Source: Neoscytalidium dimidiatum | Taxonomy: Eukaryota > Ascomycota > Dothideomycetes > Botryosphaeriales > Botryosphaeriaceae | Length of the DNA: 64,000 nucleotides | Assembly (NCBI GenBank): GCA_037367355.1 | Contig: CM074700.1 | Span: forward strand, 868,001-932,000 | Direction of reading: 5' to 3' | Part shown: in pieces, positions 1 through 12,875 of the stretch | How the letters are laid out: every line of letters begins with the position of its first letter | Position numbering within the stretch: the stretch's first letter is position 1 | Notes under the pieces: generated by a model | Seen by the model: only the letters and a program-made list of their open reading frames with translations | What the model was told of the DNA's origin: nothing | Databases searched by the model: none | Translations under genes and position numbers: made by a program

Positions 1-3000
1 GCGGGTCGAGTTACTGGAGAAAAGGGACAAGGACAAGAGAAAGCGGCTTGAGCGGCTGGAAAATGCTGTACAGCGCATCGAAAGGGTCCGTGGTCTCCTC
101 ACGCCGTGATATCTCCAGCCTATGGGAGGATCTCTTTGGTCCTCAACACACCCCCATTACAATTACCCTGGTCAGCTTTACGAGTATCAAGGTCGACCCT
201 GAACAGGCTCGTCCGAAAAGGCCCAGTGGAGCTGCCGTCATTCTGGCTTCATTTAGCCTGCAACACGCGCAAGGTGGGCAGTCTCTACACGGTTGTTTAT
301 GTAACTGGCATACGGCCACCCGAGATCTGCTACATCCCTTCGGCTGATGACACTCCTTGGCCATGGCTATGTGCCTTAAAGTGGTTCACATATCACCATA
401 TGTGGTGTCGCACACCCGAAATCATCGGGCCTGCGTTGATCGAACGACTTCACATCCCAAGGATTCAGCTGTAGAGGTTCCAGAGAATGAGAGCTGGGCT
501 CCATCGATGAGAGGGGGATCAAGAGAAGGCCAAGTTTCGCCAGTCTGATACTGTAAGCCTGACTACTTTGAAAACGGCTGATACATTGAGGATTTAGAAT
601 CAGAGGGTTATCGGATTTGGTCTTGAGCAGACGCTGTGCATGTGGATAGAGATGGCAGTTGGCCATGTTGTCTGAGCCGATTTTCTTGAGAAGCCGGTCG
701 ATCATTTTGAGACGTGTTCCTCAGAGCCACATTGCGTCAGAGCGCGTCATTGGTGTTGACATCCTGCATCGGTCCTACTGAAGTCTGACTGGCAAGGGGT
801 ATTCCGAGAGTGGTCGAAAGTTGCTCAAGTCGGAGTCCCTTCCGTGCAATCTGAGTCACGTAGGGCCGGAAGAAGTTCTCCGTGTGATCTGCGTGAGAAT
901 CGCCACAATTGGGGGATGTGGCTGCGGTAGCGAGCAAGAGCATTAGTCAAAAGGGCCAGGTGATGGTCCACTTCAACATCTTATGGATCGAGCCAGCGTA
1001 ATGTTATCAACGATCTGAAAACTAGAAACTTCGTATCCCGATAGCCGATCATCGATCAGGCCTACAACAACATGAGATTCGTGAATGGAAGCGACGGAGA
1101 AAACGCCGTCCTGCGCGGAGCCGCAAGTTCTCCACATATTGTTTATCTACTGAATGAAGTCACAAGTATGAAGAAGGTTGACGTAGATCTATTTATCGTG
1201 TGATGTCCACGTGGAGCTGCTCACAAATTCAACTTGTGGGCACTTATCTCTTCACCTCAGGATGAGTCAAGTCCTTTCCTCTATTACTCAGTGCAGGTAG
1301 ACAGCTAGCTCATTCCCGATACATCCACAGTCAGTGAATTGCCCCCTCTGCAGAATCAAAGGTAAGTGGCTTATGTGTTAACTCCTTTTGTTCTTGGAAG
1401 GCTAGTTCGGGAAGCACGATAGTCACCAAATAGAGGTTACCCCCAATGACTGCTCATGAGCATTTTCACGTGCACATGCCGTCCAATAGCCTCTCTCCTC
1501 ATTCTCATCCCCTCATCTTCTTCTTTCTGTCCTTTGTGCTTTCCCTTCCCCTGTCATAAAATTTCTCAGTTAACAGCTTCAGTGTGTCAATATCTTCCAA
1601 CTCGCCCAGCCACAATATAAACTCTCTCTTCCATACAGTATGCTCTCTTTTACATGGACAATGCTATTTTCTTTCTTTTTGACGGTGAAGTCGCCTTTTA
1701 CTCTCGGAGACAGAACATCCCCTGACCGTTCAATGGTTCCCACATGAGCTTCGTCATCTGGGAAGCTTAGTCCAATTACAAGGGGCATCTCACGTGGCGC
1801 GAGGGGCCGTTGAGATCCCTTTCAATCCCGCGGCAATCGGATTCCAGGGGTGGTACATTGCGCACGAGCGACATATGATCTACGGAGCTTTGGTGCAAGA
1901 AACTTGGAGAGAAGCAAATGCAATTTGAAGGTCGGCAAGCACGCATCTATTGGATGCCAATTTCCCCTCTCATTAACTCTGTGTGGTCTCCGCAACAACG
2001 AGGAGGCAGCTTCTCGCTATTCCTGCTTACTCTTCGCTACGCAGCCCAAGCCGCCTCAGTGTGGAAAATGGTGGTTCGGACAGACCGGCGGGGGGTGGTG
2101 CTTGCAGTTGCCGCAGCAGTTTTGGTTTGGCCATGAGGACGAGCTTGGGGATGCACTGCCAGCTATGACAATATTTCCCACCTGCACCCACCACCAAATT
2201 CGCGCACCGCCAGAAAAAAAAAAAAAACGCCATCGTCAGATGACAGCTGACGAAGTGTCCCCCCTCAATCACGGGCCTCCAGCGGCGCGCTCCGACCTAC
2301 GGCTGTGCCTCGGACCATCTGCGGAAAAAGCTTGAGCAACCCGTCCACCGAGCGTCTTTGCCCCTGCCAGATTTCCCAATCCCCGCGACCATCTCTTTTC
2401 GGTTCGACGCTCCGAGAGGCGGGTGCCTGACAGGAATAGCGAGGGACAGAGGGAGGCGTGCGACTGGCTGAGCAGCGGGCGATGTTGGGCGCTGCGCAGC
2501 CGTATTCTCGCCAAGGCGTACAATTTTGGTCGTCTGCAGAAGAGTCTGGATTTTTCGGGACTGCAGGTCAGCCTCCTCGGAGCCCCATCAGGCAGGCTTT
2601 GGCAGAGAAGCGAGGCGGGGGCCGCATCCAAATGCAGGACAGCGGGCCGTGGGCAGTGTGAGCGCAGGATTCATTTGGGACCAGGCAGGCAGGAGGCGGA
2701 TGGTTGCAGCGGCCAGGGGCCTGAATATGAGGGGAGGTTGGTCCTCATTTGTCGCGGTCATCTGACTGATCCTTTCTGGAGGAGGAGGAGGGACGAAGCA
2801 GCGCAGGCGGCCACGGAGGCCATCCTGGGCACCACGGGCAGCAATGAGCAATGAGCCGCGAAGGGGAAAGACGCGCCTGGCATCCCCGCAGAAGGCCAGG
2901 GAAGCAGCGCGCGGAGCCGAGGGCGGGGACTAGCGTCGACGCCAAATTTCCCCAGGCCAGGCCACGCGGCCCACGTCCATCTGAGATCTCCATTCGGGAG

Positions 3001-3777
3001 CGATCAAACTGCCGGCGCCCGCCCGTTGCCCTCTCGGGGGTCTGCGAAACGCCCTGCTATAGGGGCGGCCTCGTCTGAGCGTCCGCGGTTGGTTGTTTCT
3101 TTTACGTATGCCTTGGTTTAAGCGTCTGATCATGCGCGGTGGCTTACTGCCGGCCCCTCACTGCGCCATCGCCGCCAGAACGACCAAGGGACCCGCCGCG
3201 CCTCATGCGGTCAGATGCAGCAGGGGTCGAGACACCTGACGGCCGGAGCTGGCAATTGAGGAAAATACATCTACAGCGCCTTTCCCGCCGTGCATGATGC
3301 GTCCCCATCATCGCCGCTCACCTCGTTCGCAAGCACCGCCTCAACAACCGCACAGCCGCCGCGGTTTCACGTTGGCCACCATTCCAACCTCTACCCATTC
3401 CAGACAGGCGCCACTGTGGCAACTCTCCGCTTCCGGCGCTTAACAACACGCTTAAGCGCTGCACCGCCCTTCCCGGTTGGTTCGAGCTTGCAATATCTGG
3501 ACACAAGCAAATCCCTTGCTGGGCCGGGCTTTTCGGTTGCAACTTACTATAACCTTGGCGTCTCATCCACGTAGCACTGTCCTACCTGAAATAAGCCCGC
3601 TCTTCCAACCTCGTTTCTGCCATCTTACTCCACTCCCACGGATTTTGCTCGTCCGGAAGACCCTCACACCGCCAACGTTACCCATTGCAGCAGAAAATCA
3701 TTATTGGAGTCTGCTGGAACAGGCCCTCAACCAGTGAGCCAAGAGGAGGAAGCTGAGAACTGAAAGACACACACATC
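1..3777. other. Gene-poor stretch, no supported gene
   Basis: No reading frame here shows a recognisable domain or a convincing exon series. The part from about 2.3 to 3.1 kb is GC-rich and gives several overlapping frames on both strands (for example 2269-2631 minus and 2423-2854 plus), but they overlap each other antisense and resemble no family I know. The part before 1.8 kb is closer to AT/GC balance and holds only short frames. It may include the promoter of the gene starting at 3778. Confidence 0.6.
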
Positions 3778-4602
3778 ATGACGTCCCTCGGAAGAAGGCT
3801 GTCCAACGTAAGCCACCTCGACCTTCCTACCCGTCAACCAGAAGTGTACTAACCACGCACACACCAGCGCCTCAGCATGTTCTCGAGCAAGCGCCGCTCC
3901 ACGGCCACGGAATCCGTGGTCTCGTACTCGAGCCTGTCCACCACGCTGTCCGAGGTGCCGGCCGAGAACAACGAGCCGTTCGACAAGGACCTGTGGATCT
4001 CCGCGCAGCTGCCCGACCGCAAGGACGCGCGGCTGGACGTGCCTCGCGGGGGCCTGCCCAAGGCGGACGCCGACTGGTACGACGCGCTGGACGAGGACGC
4101 GACCCGGTGGGCGCCCGAGGTCTTCTACCAGGGCTTCGACATCTCCATCCGCGAGTACCTGGCGGCCGAGGCGGAGCTCGTCGAGATGCTGCACGACACG
4201 GACTCGGACGGCGTGCCCTGGTGCGCCAAGGAGTGGACCTACACCATCTCCGTCCGCACCCGTTACATCTTCGACCACCTGCGCCGCACCTTCGCGTGGC
4301 TGGCGGTGCGAGAGCCGAGCCCCGAGCGGCAGGCTAGCCTGCCGCCGACGTGGTTCGTGGAGGACGGCCTGGCCGGCTGGATGGAGAGCCGTGCCCGCGA
4401 GATGCGCGAGAATCCCGAGTTTTGCAAGTGCAGCAGGAAGGAGCCGAGGAGCTGGGTCACGCGGTCGAGGGACGAGCGGATAGACTCGTTCCACGCGGAC
4501 GAGGACGAGAAGCACGCCGCGCAGCAGGATCTCCAACAGCAACAGCAACAGCAGCAGTGGCAAGAAGCATACGTCGACGACGAGAAGCGGCATGAGCTGT
4601 GA
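3778..4602 (+). CDS. Conserved-looking fungal protein of unknown function, Gln-rich tail
   Basis: Two exons are predicted: 3778-3807 and 3868-4602, giving 254 aa. The intron (3808-3867) has a GTAAGC donor, a TACTAAC branch site shortly before the end and a CAG acceptor, and joining keeps frame. The protein starts MTSLGRRLSN and has a basic, Ser-rich N-terminus, a central part rich in Trp and acidic residues, and a C-terminal poly-Gln run followed by an acidic/basic end. It has no signal peptide or membrane segment. Codon use is strongly GC3-biased, as in a real gene. I do not recognise the family. A start at the internal Met (3877) would remove the need for the intron, but the splice signals are very good. 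No function is proposed. Confidence 0.72.
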
Positions 4603-7600
4603 GAGGTGGCTGTGCATCCTGGCGGAACGGGCGCCCTAACCAAGGACCCAGGCGCTTCCGGACACCTTTGGGCGCATTTCGGCGAGAGGCGACGACTGGC
4701 GGTGAATTATCTGCTCAGCTTGACTGACCGGCCCACGTCTCGCCAGCCGACCCTCTCTCTTTTTTATTTTTATTTTTTTTAACCAAAGGGCGACACCACC
4801 TTACCCGCGGCTGGGGCCTGTTGGTGCATTTTGCGGCATTTGAGGCGACCAGAAGCATCCAGGCCTCTCTTACCGGGCTGGCGGGCCGCTAGGACCAGGA
4901 TGGGGCTCCTTTCTTCCAACCCAACCGCGCTTTGCTGACGGACAAGATGCTTCCCGCGTCAAAGTCTGGATTTGCTTGCGTTGAACGGAACCTTATCGCC
5001 GGGCTTTCTTCGATGTTTATTATTTTTGGTTATGACTATTTTTTTTTCTCTTGGCTTCTTGCTGCCTATACCCAGGATCCGCAGCACAAAGAAAAAGAAA
5101 AGGTCATGGGGGAAGGGGTTTTGCATGTCATGGTACACTATCGGCATTCAGCGGAAAAATTTCGAATCGGTGGGCGATTGGCGCAGCGCCGGGTGGCGCC
5201 ATTTTCTGCAGCGGGATTCCTTCCAAGCCGAACCGCCCACCAACACTAGTTCCTTCTATCCTACATTTCTGCACGAAAATGTACTGCGGTACCTTTCAAA
5301 AAGCGTGACTATTGTATTTTTTGCATCAGTGGGGGCCAGAGTTGGCAACGCAAAGCCAAGTCGGAGGGAATAAAAAACAAAAAAAGAACAAGTGGAGGGT
5401 GGTCACTTCGCAGTGCCGACGATCATTCGGCGGAGGGCGCAACCGGCGGAAGACAGGTATCATTATTCAGTATAGGACCGGCCGCACTGTGTAGCAGCGC
5501 CCCGGGCACTTCTTTGTAACATTATACCCTACGAAATGATTCATGGCCAGATTATTCGCGACAAAGCAGCGTCCAATCACACCATTTTTGTCTCACCCAC
5601 CCACCCCGCCGATGCTCGCCCATTCCGATTTGCATATTGTAGCCATTAACCCGCGCCGCCCCGGCTCATAAAATACACTGACCAGTCGTTGGAAATGACG
5701 TCTGGGATCTTTCTCTCGAAATTGCAGGAAGTCCGCAATGTTCAGGACGCTGTCGACACACGTCTTCTTCCAAATTATCAGCCTTGTTGCAAGGCGTGCT
5801 GGGGTCCCATGGTTCGACTGGGCGTCCGGCGTCCCCCGAGCTGTTTTTTCCCTTGTTCTCGGGTACTGCAGCTGGTATGGGTTGCCGCCCGCGCAGCCAC
5901 TCACACACACGGAATTCTGTTCCACCCCGTGTGTGGAGCGCTGATGCGTCTACGCCGCAATATAATATACACAAATGGGGCCTAGTTCGGCCAGCCAGGG
6001 TATGTGTGTATGTGTGTGTGTATCTGTGTGTGTGTGTGTGTGTGTGTGTTCTGGACAGCTTGCTTCCTTGCACTGCCTCGAACTGGCTGAAGATGCCGCC
6101 GAACGACGTCGCGAGACAGGGTTCGCGATCCTGCGTTTTGGGTGTTCAGGATTTTCCGGGTTGCTACTTTTCTTAGCTGCGGCGAGGGTGGTTGGTCGGA
6201 TGTTGGCAAAAGCCTTTTTTATTATTATTATTATTTTTTTTGCTTTCTGCTTGAGTTTCGAAATAGAGTTGTTGCGGCTGCGGCGTTCGCTTTCGCGGCT
6301 GAGTTCGGATTACGACCTAGGCTTTTGGCTTATCGTGCTCGCCGGATACGAGGGCGAGGGAGGCGCTGCTGCTGTCGTCATCTCCCGCTGGCCCGTCCGT
6401 CGCGATGCGCGCTTTTCGCGTTGTTGTTTACTTCCAACGACATTCCAATGCCACGACGCAGCCCCACGCGCTCAATAGGGGAAAGGGATGGGGTTATAGT
6501 AGAGACCTGCTAGAGCGAAGACGGCGTCATCGTTCCCGCAAATTGTCCGTTCGCGGGCACGGAATCAGCGGCTGCAGGGCGATAGATTGAAACGTCTACT
6601 CGGCGTAGTAATATCGGTCGCTTGCATCGCATTGCCCATCGCAGCCGCGTGACGGTGCCGATGCGACCTCCCCAAAAAATCCTCCTTTTTCCGTACGTGC
6701 GAAGCAGCTTCGTGTCAGCAACGCCTCCGTTGCGCTGTGGGACGAGAAAAGGCTTCAGCAACAATACGATGGACGCGCACGCCTGGAATCCTTCTTCGAT
6801 ACGGTTCGCGCCCCGTGCGCCATCGTGAGGAAGTGGCCATCACAAGACCTACCAAGTCCACGTTTACCCCGTTTTTTTTTTTTTTTGCCTTCGATCTCGA
6901 CCCAGCAGGCCAACCCAGCCTCTTCAGCCGCAGGGTCTCCGAGAAGGGAAACTCTGCTGTCACGCGGGCCCGGCTTGCGCAAAAAACACCTGCAAGATGG
7001 AGCGTCCCGTCCGACCGACAGCCATTAAGCCAGGTGCTTGGTAGCTCCGCCGTGCTGCGGAGTCGGATTAAGCTCAACCCTGCTGCTGGGTATGGGGTTC
7101 TGTCTGTTTGACTTCCGTCGGACTTCCGCGCGTTTCAGCCCTGCGTTAAATAGATCGTGGAGAGGGGGTTGTCCTTCTAACATTTTTTTTTTGTCTGCCG
7201 GCAGAAGTTTACTGGTGAGAGTTGTGGCTATATGTGGTACTCGTGTCGAGATGGCGGCAACATGGCGGTTTCCACGAACGTGTATGAGTGAGCGTCAGTA
7301 CAACTTTTTACGATTGTTGGCAAGAATCTCTTTTATCTTGTGGCTTGCAATGTATCGTGCAAAAAATTCGAACATTTCTTTACGACAGTAGATGAGCAAG
7401 CAAGGCGCCTGCAGCAATACAATTGCATGACCGGTGCAAAAGCTATTGTTTGTGGTGAAGCAGCTTCTGAATTACGACTGAACCTTTCCTGGAGTGTAAC
7501 CATACCGTCTTGAATGAAACCCCATCACAGCTGCTCGCTTATATCATACCATGGAAAGGTGCAATTATTCACTTGAGGAAACCTGATATTTGCTAACAGT

Positions 7601-7668
7601 GAGAATAAAACACCATGACATATAAACACCATGACATTTTTTGAGATAAGCCCAGATATAAATGGCAG
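4603..7668. other. Intergenic, low-complexity rich
   Basis: No supported gene was found. The stretch contains a T-rich run near 4760-4780, a (GT)n microsatellite at about 6001-6050, a TTA/T-rich tract near 6220-6241 and a T run near 6873-6887. Frames on both strands reflect these repeats (His-Thr or Val-Cys runs) and show no domain. Confidence 0.6.
6001..6050. repeat. (GT)n microsatellite
   Basis: An interrupted GT dinucleotide repeat of about 50 bases, read directly from the sequence. It gives artefactual Cys-Val or His-Thr reading frames on the two strands. Confidence 0.95.
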
Positions 7669-9026
7669 TTAAATGCCACCCCACTTACAGAGGTCATGAA
7701 CGTGCTGCTCCACATTCTTCCTCTGTACGGGCATCTCCAAGTTATCCATAGATCTCATATGTTTGCGGATCTCCTTCGGAAGGCTCTGAGCAAATCCTTC
7801 AAGGAGCTCCACTTCCCTCTTCCATTGCAGTGTCTCCTGGTGATCATCCGGTAACGATCTGCCGCCGTAGGGATGTAATATTTTTCTCGCTTCCATAAGC
7901 GCTTCTGCAAGTCTTCCGAATCTTCTCAGATGCCTGAATATGTAACGGTTCAGTTTCAGCACCATTACAGGTTCCTCCTGTATTTCAGCCACCAGCCTCC
8001 TGACGCCCTTGAGGCAGCCCAGTGATTCTTCATTCAAGCCTGATCACGCGAACGCTTTTCCCTGATCGAATCTGGCGCTAATTTTTTTGGGATGTGTAGC
8101 ACCGTAAAGTCTTCTGGCCATTTTCGCCACGACTTTTTGCGTTTTGAGCGCCGAGTCATCCCAATCCAGATCCTTGAAGTTTTCAAAAAAGCCGGTACTG
8201 GGTCCGAGCTGTTGCTCCATGTCTCCAGGGAAATGAGCCCTCACTAATCTGGCAGCATGTTGCAGAAGCTCGACCGCCTTTGAAAGCAGTCCTCTGTTCT
8301 TAAGCACATCGACACTTTCCTTGCAAAGACTGCGTGCTTCTTCAACCAAGCCGAACTTCAACAGATAGGAAAGTGTGTGTCTGGGGATATCGTAGTACTC
8401 CCAGATTTGTTCCTTGGTCCTGATAAGATCTCGCCACATCGACAGCCTCGTTGTGGCGGCCCAAACCGTCAAGGGCAATGGCAATTTGGACACGTGCGCC
8501 CCTGACCAGTTAGTCTTCAGGGTCACACACCATCTTCTGGCGCATTTCCAAGATATTCTTTGCAACTAGCAGCATCGCGTCAAACCGCTTGTCTATTTCG
8601 AGATTTCCCACGAAGAATGCCAAATACGTCAGCGTGCGACCTTCCATTACTCCCAAGATTTCCCTGCTCTTTCCCTTGTGCAGCTTGACATACTTCACTT
8701 CCTCTCCGTAGGTAAAAAGGTCTTTGATTGTCCACGGGCAAAGCCGTGTCTGTGACCAGCAGTACACACGGATTGGAAGTGGGTGCCCCTTCCATAGATC
8801 ACCCTTCTGCCGGAACTTCGAAAGTGGACCTGAATACCTCTCCGTGAACCACCTGAACGCTTCTTTCATATCTTCCCAAGTTGAATAATTGGTCTACTAT
8901 TGCAGCATTCGCACGAAAACGCCCGTGTCGTTCTTGTAGAATTTTCGCGCCCAGTGATTCGCTGATATGCGCCCGTGTACCCTGGGGTTCGTAACAGCTA
9001 ACTGGTTCGGCGTGGCGATTGCGCAA
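7669..9026 (-). pseudogene. Relic of a TPR-like protein gene, several frameshifts and stops
   Basis: Four minus-strand frames read as consecutive pieces of one protein: 9026-8870, 8869-8510, about 8509-8430 with 8430-8047, and 8037-7669. The break near 8870 is a frameshift inside a repeat ending NLGRYE / EAFRWFTERY. A TAA at 8510-8512 interrupts a segment that continues in frame as ARVQIAIALDGLGRHNEA, typical of tetratricopeptide-like helices. A further frame change lies near 8430 and a TGA at 8044-8046. Helical segments rich in Leu, Ala and Arg (for example LVEEARSLCKESVDVL) support a TPR-like solenoid, as in many fungal NB-ARC/TPR or Fungal_trans-associated proteins, but the family is not certain. 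With at least four lesions the gene is not expected to make a full product. Some breaks might be unrecognised introns. Confidence 0.5.
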
Positions 9027-9655
9027 CGCGGCCCTGACTCAATCTGTTATGCAAATGAGATAGAATACTTACGTTTAAAGCTGTAAATAGAATATGGATG
9101 ATGTAGGATAAGGCAGAGACGCGTCAGAGGAGGGAGTGGGGATATGAGGTAGTGGAGGTTGGCTGGAGATCATGATAATGCCTTAGTCAGCATGCACGGA
9201 CGTTGTCTACCTTCATCCTCACACTTCACTCGTCCTCCCCACCTCCACATTTTCACCATCGACCCTCATCTCAATTACCAACGCCATCTCTGTTTCGAAC
9301 CTCGCCTACGCCGAGTGCATCCTTCAGGCATTCATCCGCAGATTAGAGCCGTTGTTTGCACCGCCCAACGTCGCACGTCGGCTGGGGAACTATCCTCAAG
9401 TATCTCTCGCGGCGATCCGGTAATCGGCCAGGGTTGCGCGCCATATTTGGCGTGGAACTATCCTTCGAGGGTGTCTTGCAGCGATCCGCTTAGCGGCCAG
9501 GGTTGCACAGCTCGGCGTGCGACAAACAATACAGAGTCAAGGCTGCTCCAAAGCCTGGGCGGGTGGGATATCACGTCACTCGACGTGGGGCTTACTTTTG
9601 CGACCCCATTGTCTACAAGGCCGCATGGTAGCTAACGATGCTCGCGCAGGTTCCA
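9027..9655. other. Intergenic with a short tandem duplication
   Basis: No gene is supported. It holds a two-copy 68-base tandem repeat (listed separately). A possible 3' splice site (branch GCTAAC, acceptor GCAG at about 9649) may belong to a 5' exon of the next reading frame that I could not place. Confidence 0.45.
9386..9519. repeat. Two-copy direct tandem repeat, 68-bp unit
   Basis: The segment starting GGAACTATCCT at 9386 recurs at 9454. Both copies share GGAACTATCCT, a central GCGATCCG and GGCCAGGGTTGC in the same order, with divergence between. A local duplication that has since diverged. Confidence 0.75.
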
Positions 9656-10326
9656 TGAATGTATACAATCGCGACAACGCGTTCCCCGTCTGGAGACAGC
9701 GCGCGGGAAAGGCCTGCTTCTTCCAGCCTTCAACCAACAAGCGCCATCACGACTTTCGCTTTTTGACTCGCGTCGATCAAAAGCAGCATGAGCTGTTGCT
9801 TGCTTTCCGCTTGCCTGTCGATCTTAAAATCGGAGGACGGCGTTCCACCCACATGTTCTTCTACCACATCCCTCCCGCCTCGCTGTCCCATGCACATGCA
9901 CTACACTACACGCTTGAAGATCCGTTCCAGTTGGAGCATTCCCCCGCCACCTCCGCTGCCAAGGATGCTGGCTTTTGCGCGCCCGGTCAATCCGTGCGTG
10001 TAACGCTTAAACTGCGCCAGCCCGGTAGGGTCCTTATGTCCAAATTGAAGGCAGACACAATTTGGCCGTACACAAAGACTTCTCGCGCTGTGCTTGACCA
10101 ATTCAGGTCGCTGTCCACGGCGCTGCACCTTGATTTGTATTTGAATTGCGGCGACGGCGACAGCGCCTCGTTGATTGAAAGGCTGAATTGTATCTGCGCC
10201 GCGGTGCGAGATGGCAGCTGGAAACAGGGAGACCTGCCGCCAGAGGTACAAGGCGTCGACTGGGCCAAGCCGGAGCCCATCAGAGAGCAGCCGCCGGCCT
10301 ACGAGCTGGTAGTCCCAGCAAGTTAG
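9656..10326 (+). CDS. Hypothetical protein, possibly truncated
   Basis: An open frame of 223 codons from the ATG at 9656, beginning MNVYNRDNAFPVW and ending PAYELVVPAS. The frame extends upstream to 9517, but the sequence just before (branch-like GCTAAC, then GCAG) looks like an intron end, so a 5' exon may exist. The composition is that of a real cytosolic protein: a hydrophobic FFYHIPP segment, charged C-terminal helices and a final Pro-rich LPPEV...PPAYELV motif. I have a weak impression of a recurrent uncharacterised fungal family but cannot name it. In such proteins a Pro/Ser-rich tail often continues after the PPAYELV motif, so the TAG here could be premature. No function is proposed. 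Confidence 0.45.
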
Positions 10327-12875
10327 GGCAGTAAGGGAAGGCCAAGGCGAATACTCTGTCCAAGGTCGTCGTTGATGCTCCGTAGCGTGAGTTTCCGTTG
10401 TGTGCTTTGCCCTTTGAGATCGCACCGTACCGTCTTGAGGAGCCGCGTTATTTCTAATGATAGAATGATTGTGGTACTAACCCACCGGCCTGGGCTTTTT
10501 GACCAGGAGTTGCCGGCAGATTGGTCTGTGTTCGGTCGACTGGATATTGAGAGGAATATCTCAGCTGCGCCATACATCTCTTTCAAGTTCGGCTTGGCCT
10601 AAAAATGGGATCCCACAATGCTACATGTGTGAATGCATCCCAGATTCAGGTATTGGACGTTTGTAGTGCAAGCGACCCAAGTAGAGAGGACTTATATTTC
10701 GTTTGCAAAGCTTCGCATGCTATGGTAGGGCAATGCAGCAAGGACTGTGCGTACAGAATCTCCGTGCGGGGCTTTCCATTCCCGCAAGAGAGGACCCGTC
10801 ATGAGAGCAGTCTGTATGTTGCTCTCGGTTGGTATGTTAGGCGGCAGCGATAACAGCGAGGCAGCCGGTACATAAGTGTGGACCAAGGCGGGGAATATTA
10901 GACCCAGGCCAATGGACCAGCCCGTCACATGTTGCCTTCAAGCTACGAGACTGCTATTTCCATCGTGTGTCTGACTCAATCCAGTTTTCAAAAGCGTCAA
11001 TCGAGGCGTCGTGTGACTTGCTTAGGAAACCATCATAGCGACTACAGGCGATAATGTCGCCGCGTTCAGGGAGCCTTTCCCGGGGAGCGGAGCGGTGCCG
11101 TACCAGCCTCCGAGCTCCTCCAGTCAACCCCTCATCGCAGTCGCATTACTTCCATTGAGCATCTCTCGCGGTTGCTGTCGAGGTCCTGCCAGCAGCATGC
11201 ACGCCCGTACAGCTTTCGCTTGTCTGAGGGTTCTCCCGCCAGCTTCGGAGCACTGTCGCGAGTCGCGAAGAGGACTGGCACCGCCAAGGAGACCACCGCG
11301 ACTAAAGAGACCGCGACCACGAAAAGGGCCACCCCAAAGAAGAAGGAGCCCGCTGATGAGCAGAATAAACAAAATAACAGCTAAATTAAATACGTAAAAA
11401 AACGAGATAAGAGTACTGGAAGAACTCTATAATAGCGTATTTAGTTTCTATCTATTACCTTTGGTCTTTAGAATAAGAGTCACTCAGTAGCTTAAAGGTA
11501 CTGAGTTTTCGACCGTTAGCATACGAAAGTCGGTGACTGTATAAGTTTTTCTGGCCTAGGCAATCAGAAATCGTCTTCGGGAACAGAAGTACTGTTCGGT
11601 GGGTCGAGAGTGATCCTCCGAGATTTTGAGAACAAACTTGTGTGGCGCCCATGTCGCGCACAAGGAATCGGCCGTCGTCTGGACGGCGATATCGACGACA
11701 GCTGCGGTATAGATCTGCACATTTTCCATGTACTTGGTAGACTTCTTGCCTTTAGACGAAGTCTGAATCTTTGAAGATGTCTATCAATGTTTTCAAAAAT
11801 AGTTATGCAATTAACATTTGCGGTCGAGAGGCGCAATAGAGATATCTTTGCTTCAGCTACAGCGTCGTGGAGTGCGCGCCTGGAAGCTAGTAAGCCTTTC
11901 TGATACAGGAGAGATGATGGACTGGGACGCTCACTCGTTCAGTGACATGTTGATTTTTGACTGTAAACCAGTCACTCCATGCGTCACAGGAGCTGAAAGC
12001 GTCCACACAGTATAGCGTCCTGTATAACACAGCTAGATCAGTAGAGTAGGAAGTTAGGTTTTGAGTGAATGCCTCCTCGCCAGGCTGTCTGATATTCCTT
12101 TCGCTGCCTGAGCGCTTGAAAGAGTCTCTTATTAGCTGCCGCGAATCCTAGACAGCGCCTCAACATAAGAAGCAGTCGTGCATGGTTAAATGTACTAGCG
12201 TGCAAGTATAGTAGTTAGTGACAGTGGCTGACTGTGGCAGCTCATTTGGCTATCAAAGGCCTTTCTTCATTTGCGAATCTGAACAGTAAAACGCAGCCTA
12301 TTCGTCATATGTCGATGACAAGGTTTGAAATTTAGAGCGAGTGCGTGTAAACTGGGGGCGAAACATTGATCGATCATGATAGGCCGAAAAAAGTGGCTAG
12401 GCTGAACCTGTGTCAATTCAGCAACTGCCTAAAGCTTTCGACATTCACCTACAAGGCGTCAACGATTTCCTTGCAAGGAATGAGAAAACGAGAAGTTTCG
12501 AGGTCACTTACTGCCGTGAAAATTTAATCTTTATCCTGATTTAGACCCAGCCACCTCTGAGGCTACTCAACACTCAAATTAGCGCGCTTCTTCGGTTCAT
12601 ATCTACCCCTGTCCGTCTTGTTGCTAGCCGGGTATTTCAAAATCGGGGAAAACCACCAAATCGTGAATCTGTAAAATTAAGGCCAAAGAGTATCTAGAGA
12701 CTAAGAAGTGCCTATGATGCGTTCGTCAACCTGCTTCAAACGGCCCACTGCAATGGTTCGTCCCATCTCAGTCGAGCTGAGGGGAAGATAGAGCTCAGTT
12801 ATCACTGCACTTCACCCCGCGACACAGCATCCGCCCCTATAACCAAAACCACAACTATTGAAGCCCCCTTCCAAC
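10327..12875. other. Intergenic, no supported gene
   Basis: About 2.5 kb without a convincing gene. A 70-codon frame at 11172-11384 (plus) starts MLSRSCQQHARPYSF and ends in a Lys/Thr/Ala-rich tail. It could be a leftover of a mitochondrially targeted basic protein (HMG-box-like), but no HMG box follows and the downstream sequence turns AT-rich. The 11.4-12.8 kb part has many stops in all frames. Confidence 0.5.

Noticed and set aside
2269..2854. Overlapping 120- and 143-codon frames on both strands
   Set aside because: Mutually antisense in GC-rich DNA with no recognisable feature.
5666..6176. Frames with His-Thr or Val-Cys runs
   Set aside because: They are translations of the (GT)n microsatellite.
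11172..11384. Possible N-terminus of a mitochondrial HMG-box-like protein
   Set aside because: Only a basic Lys/Thr-rich tail is visible, with no HMG box or splice site to continue; too weak to call.
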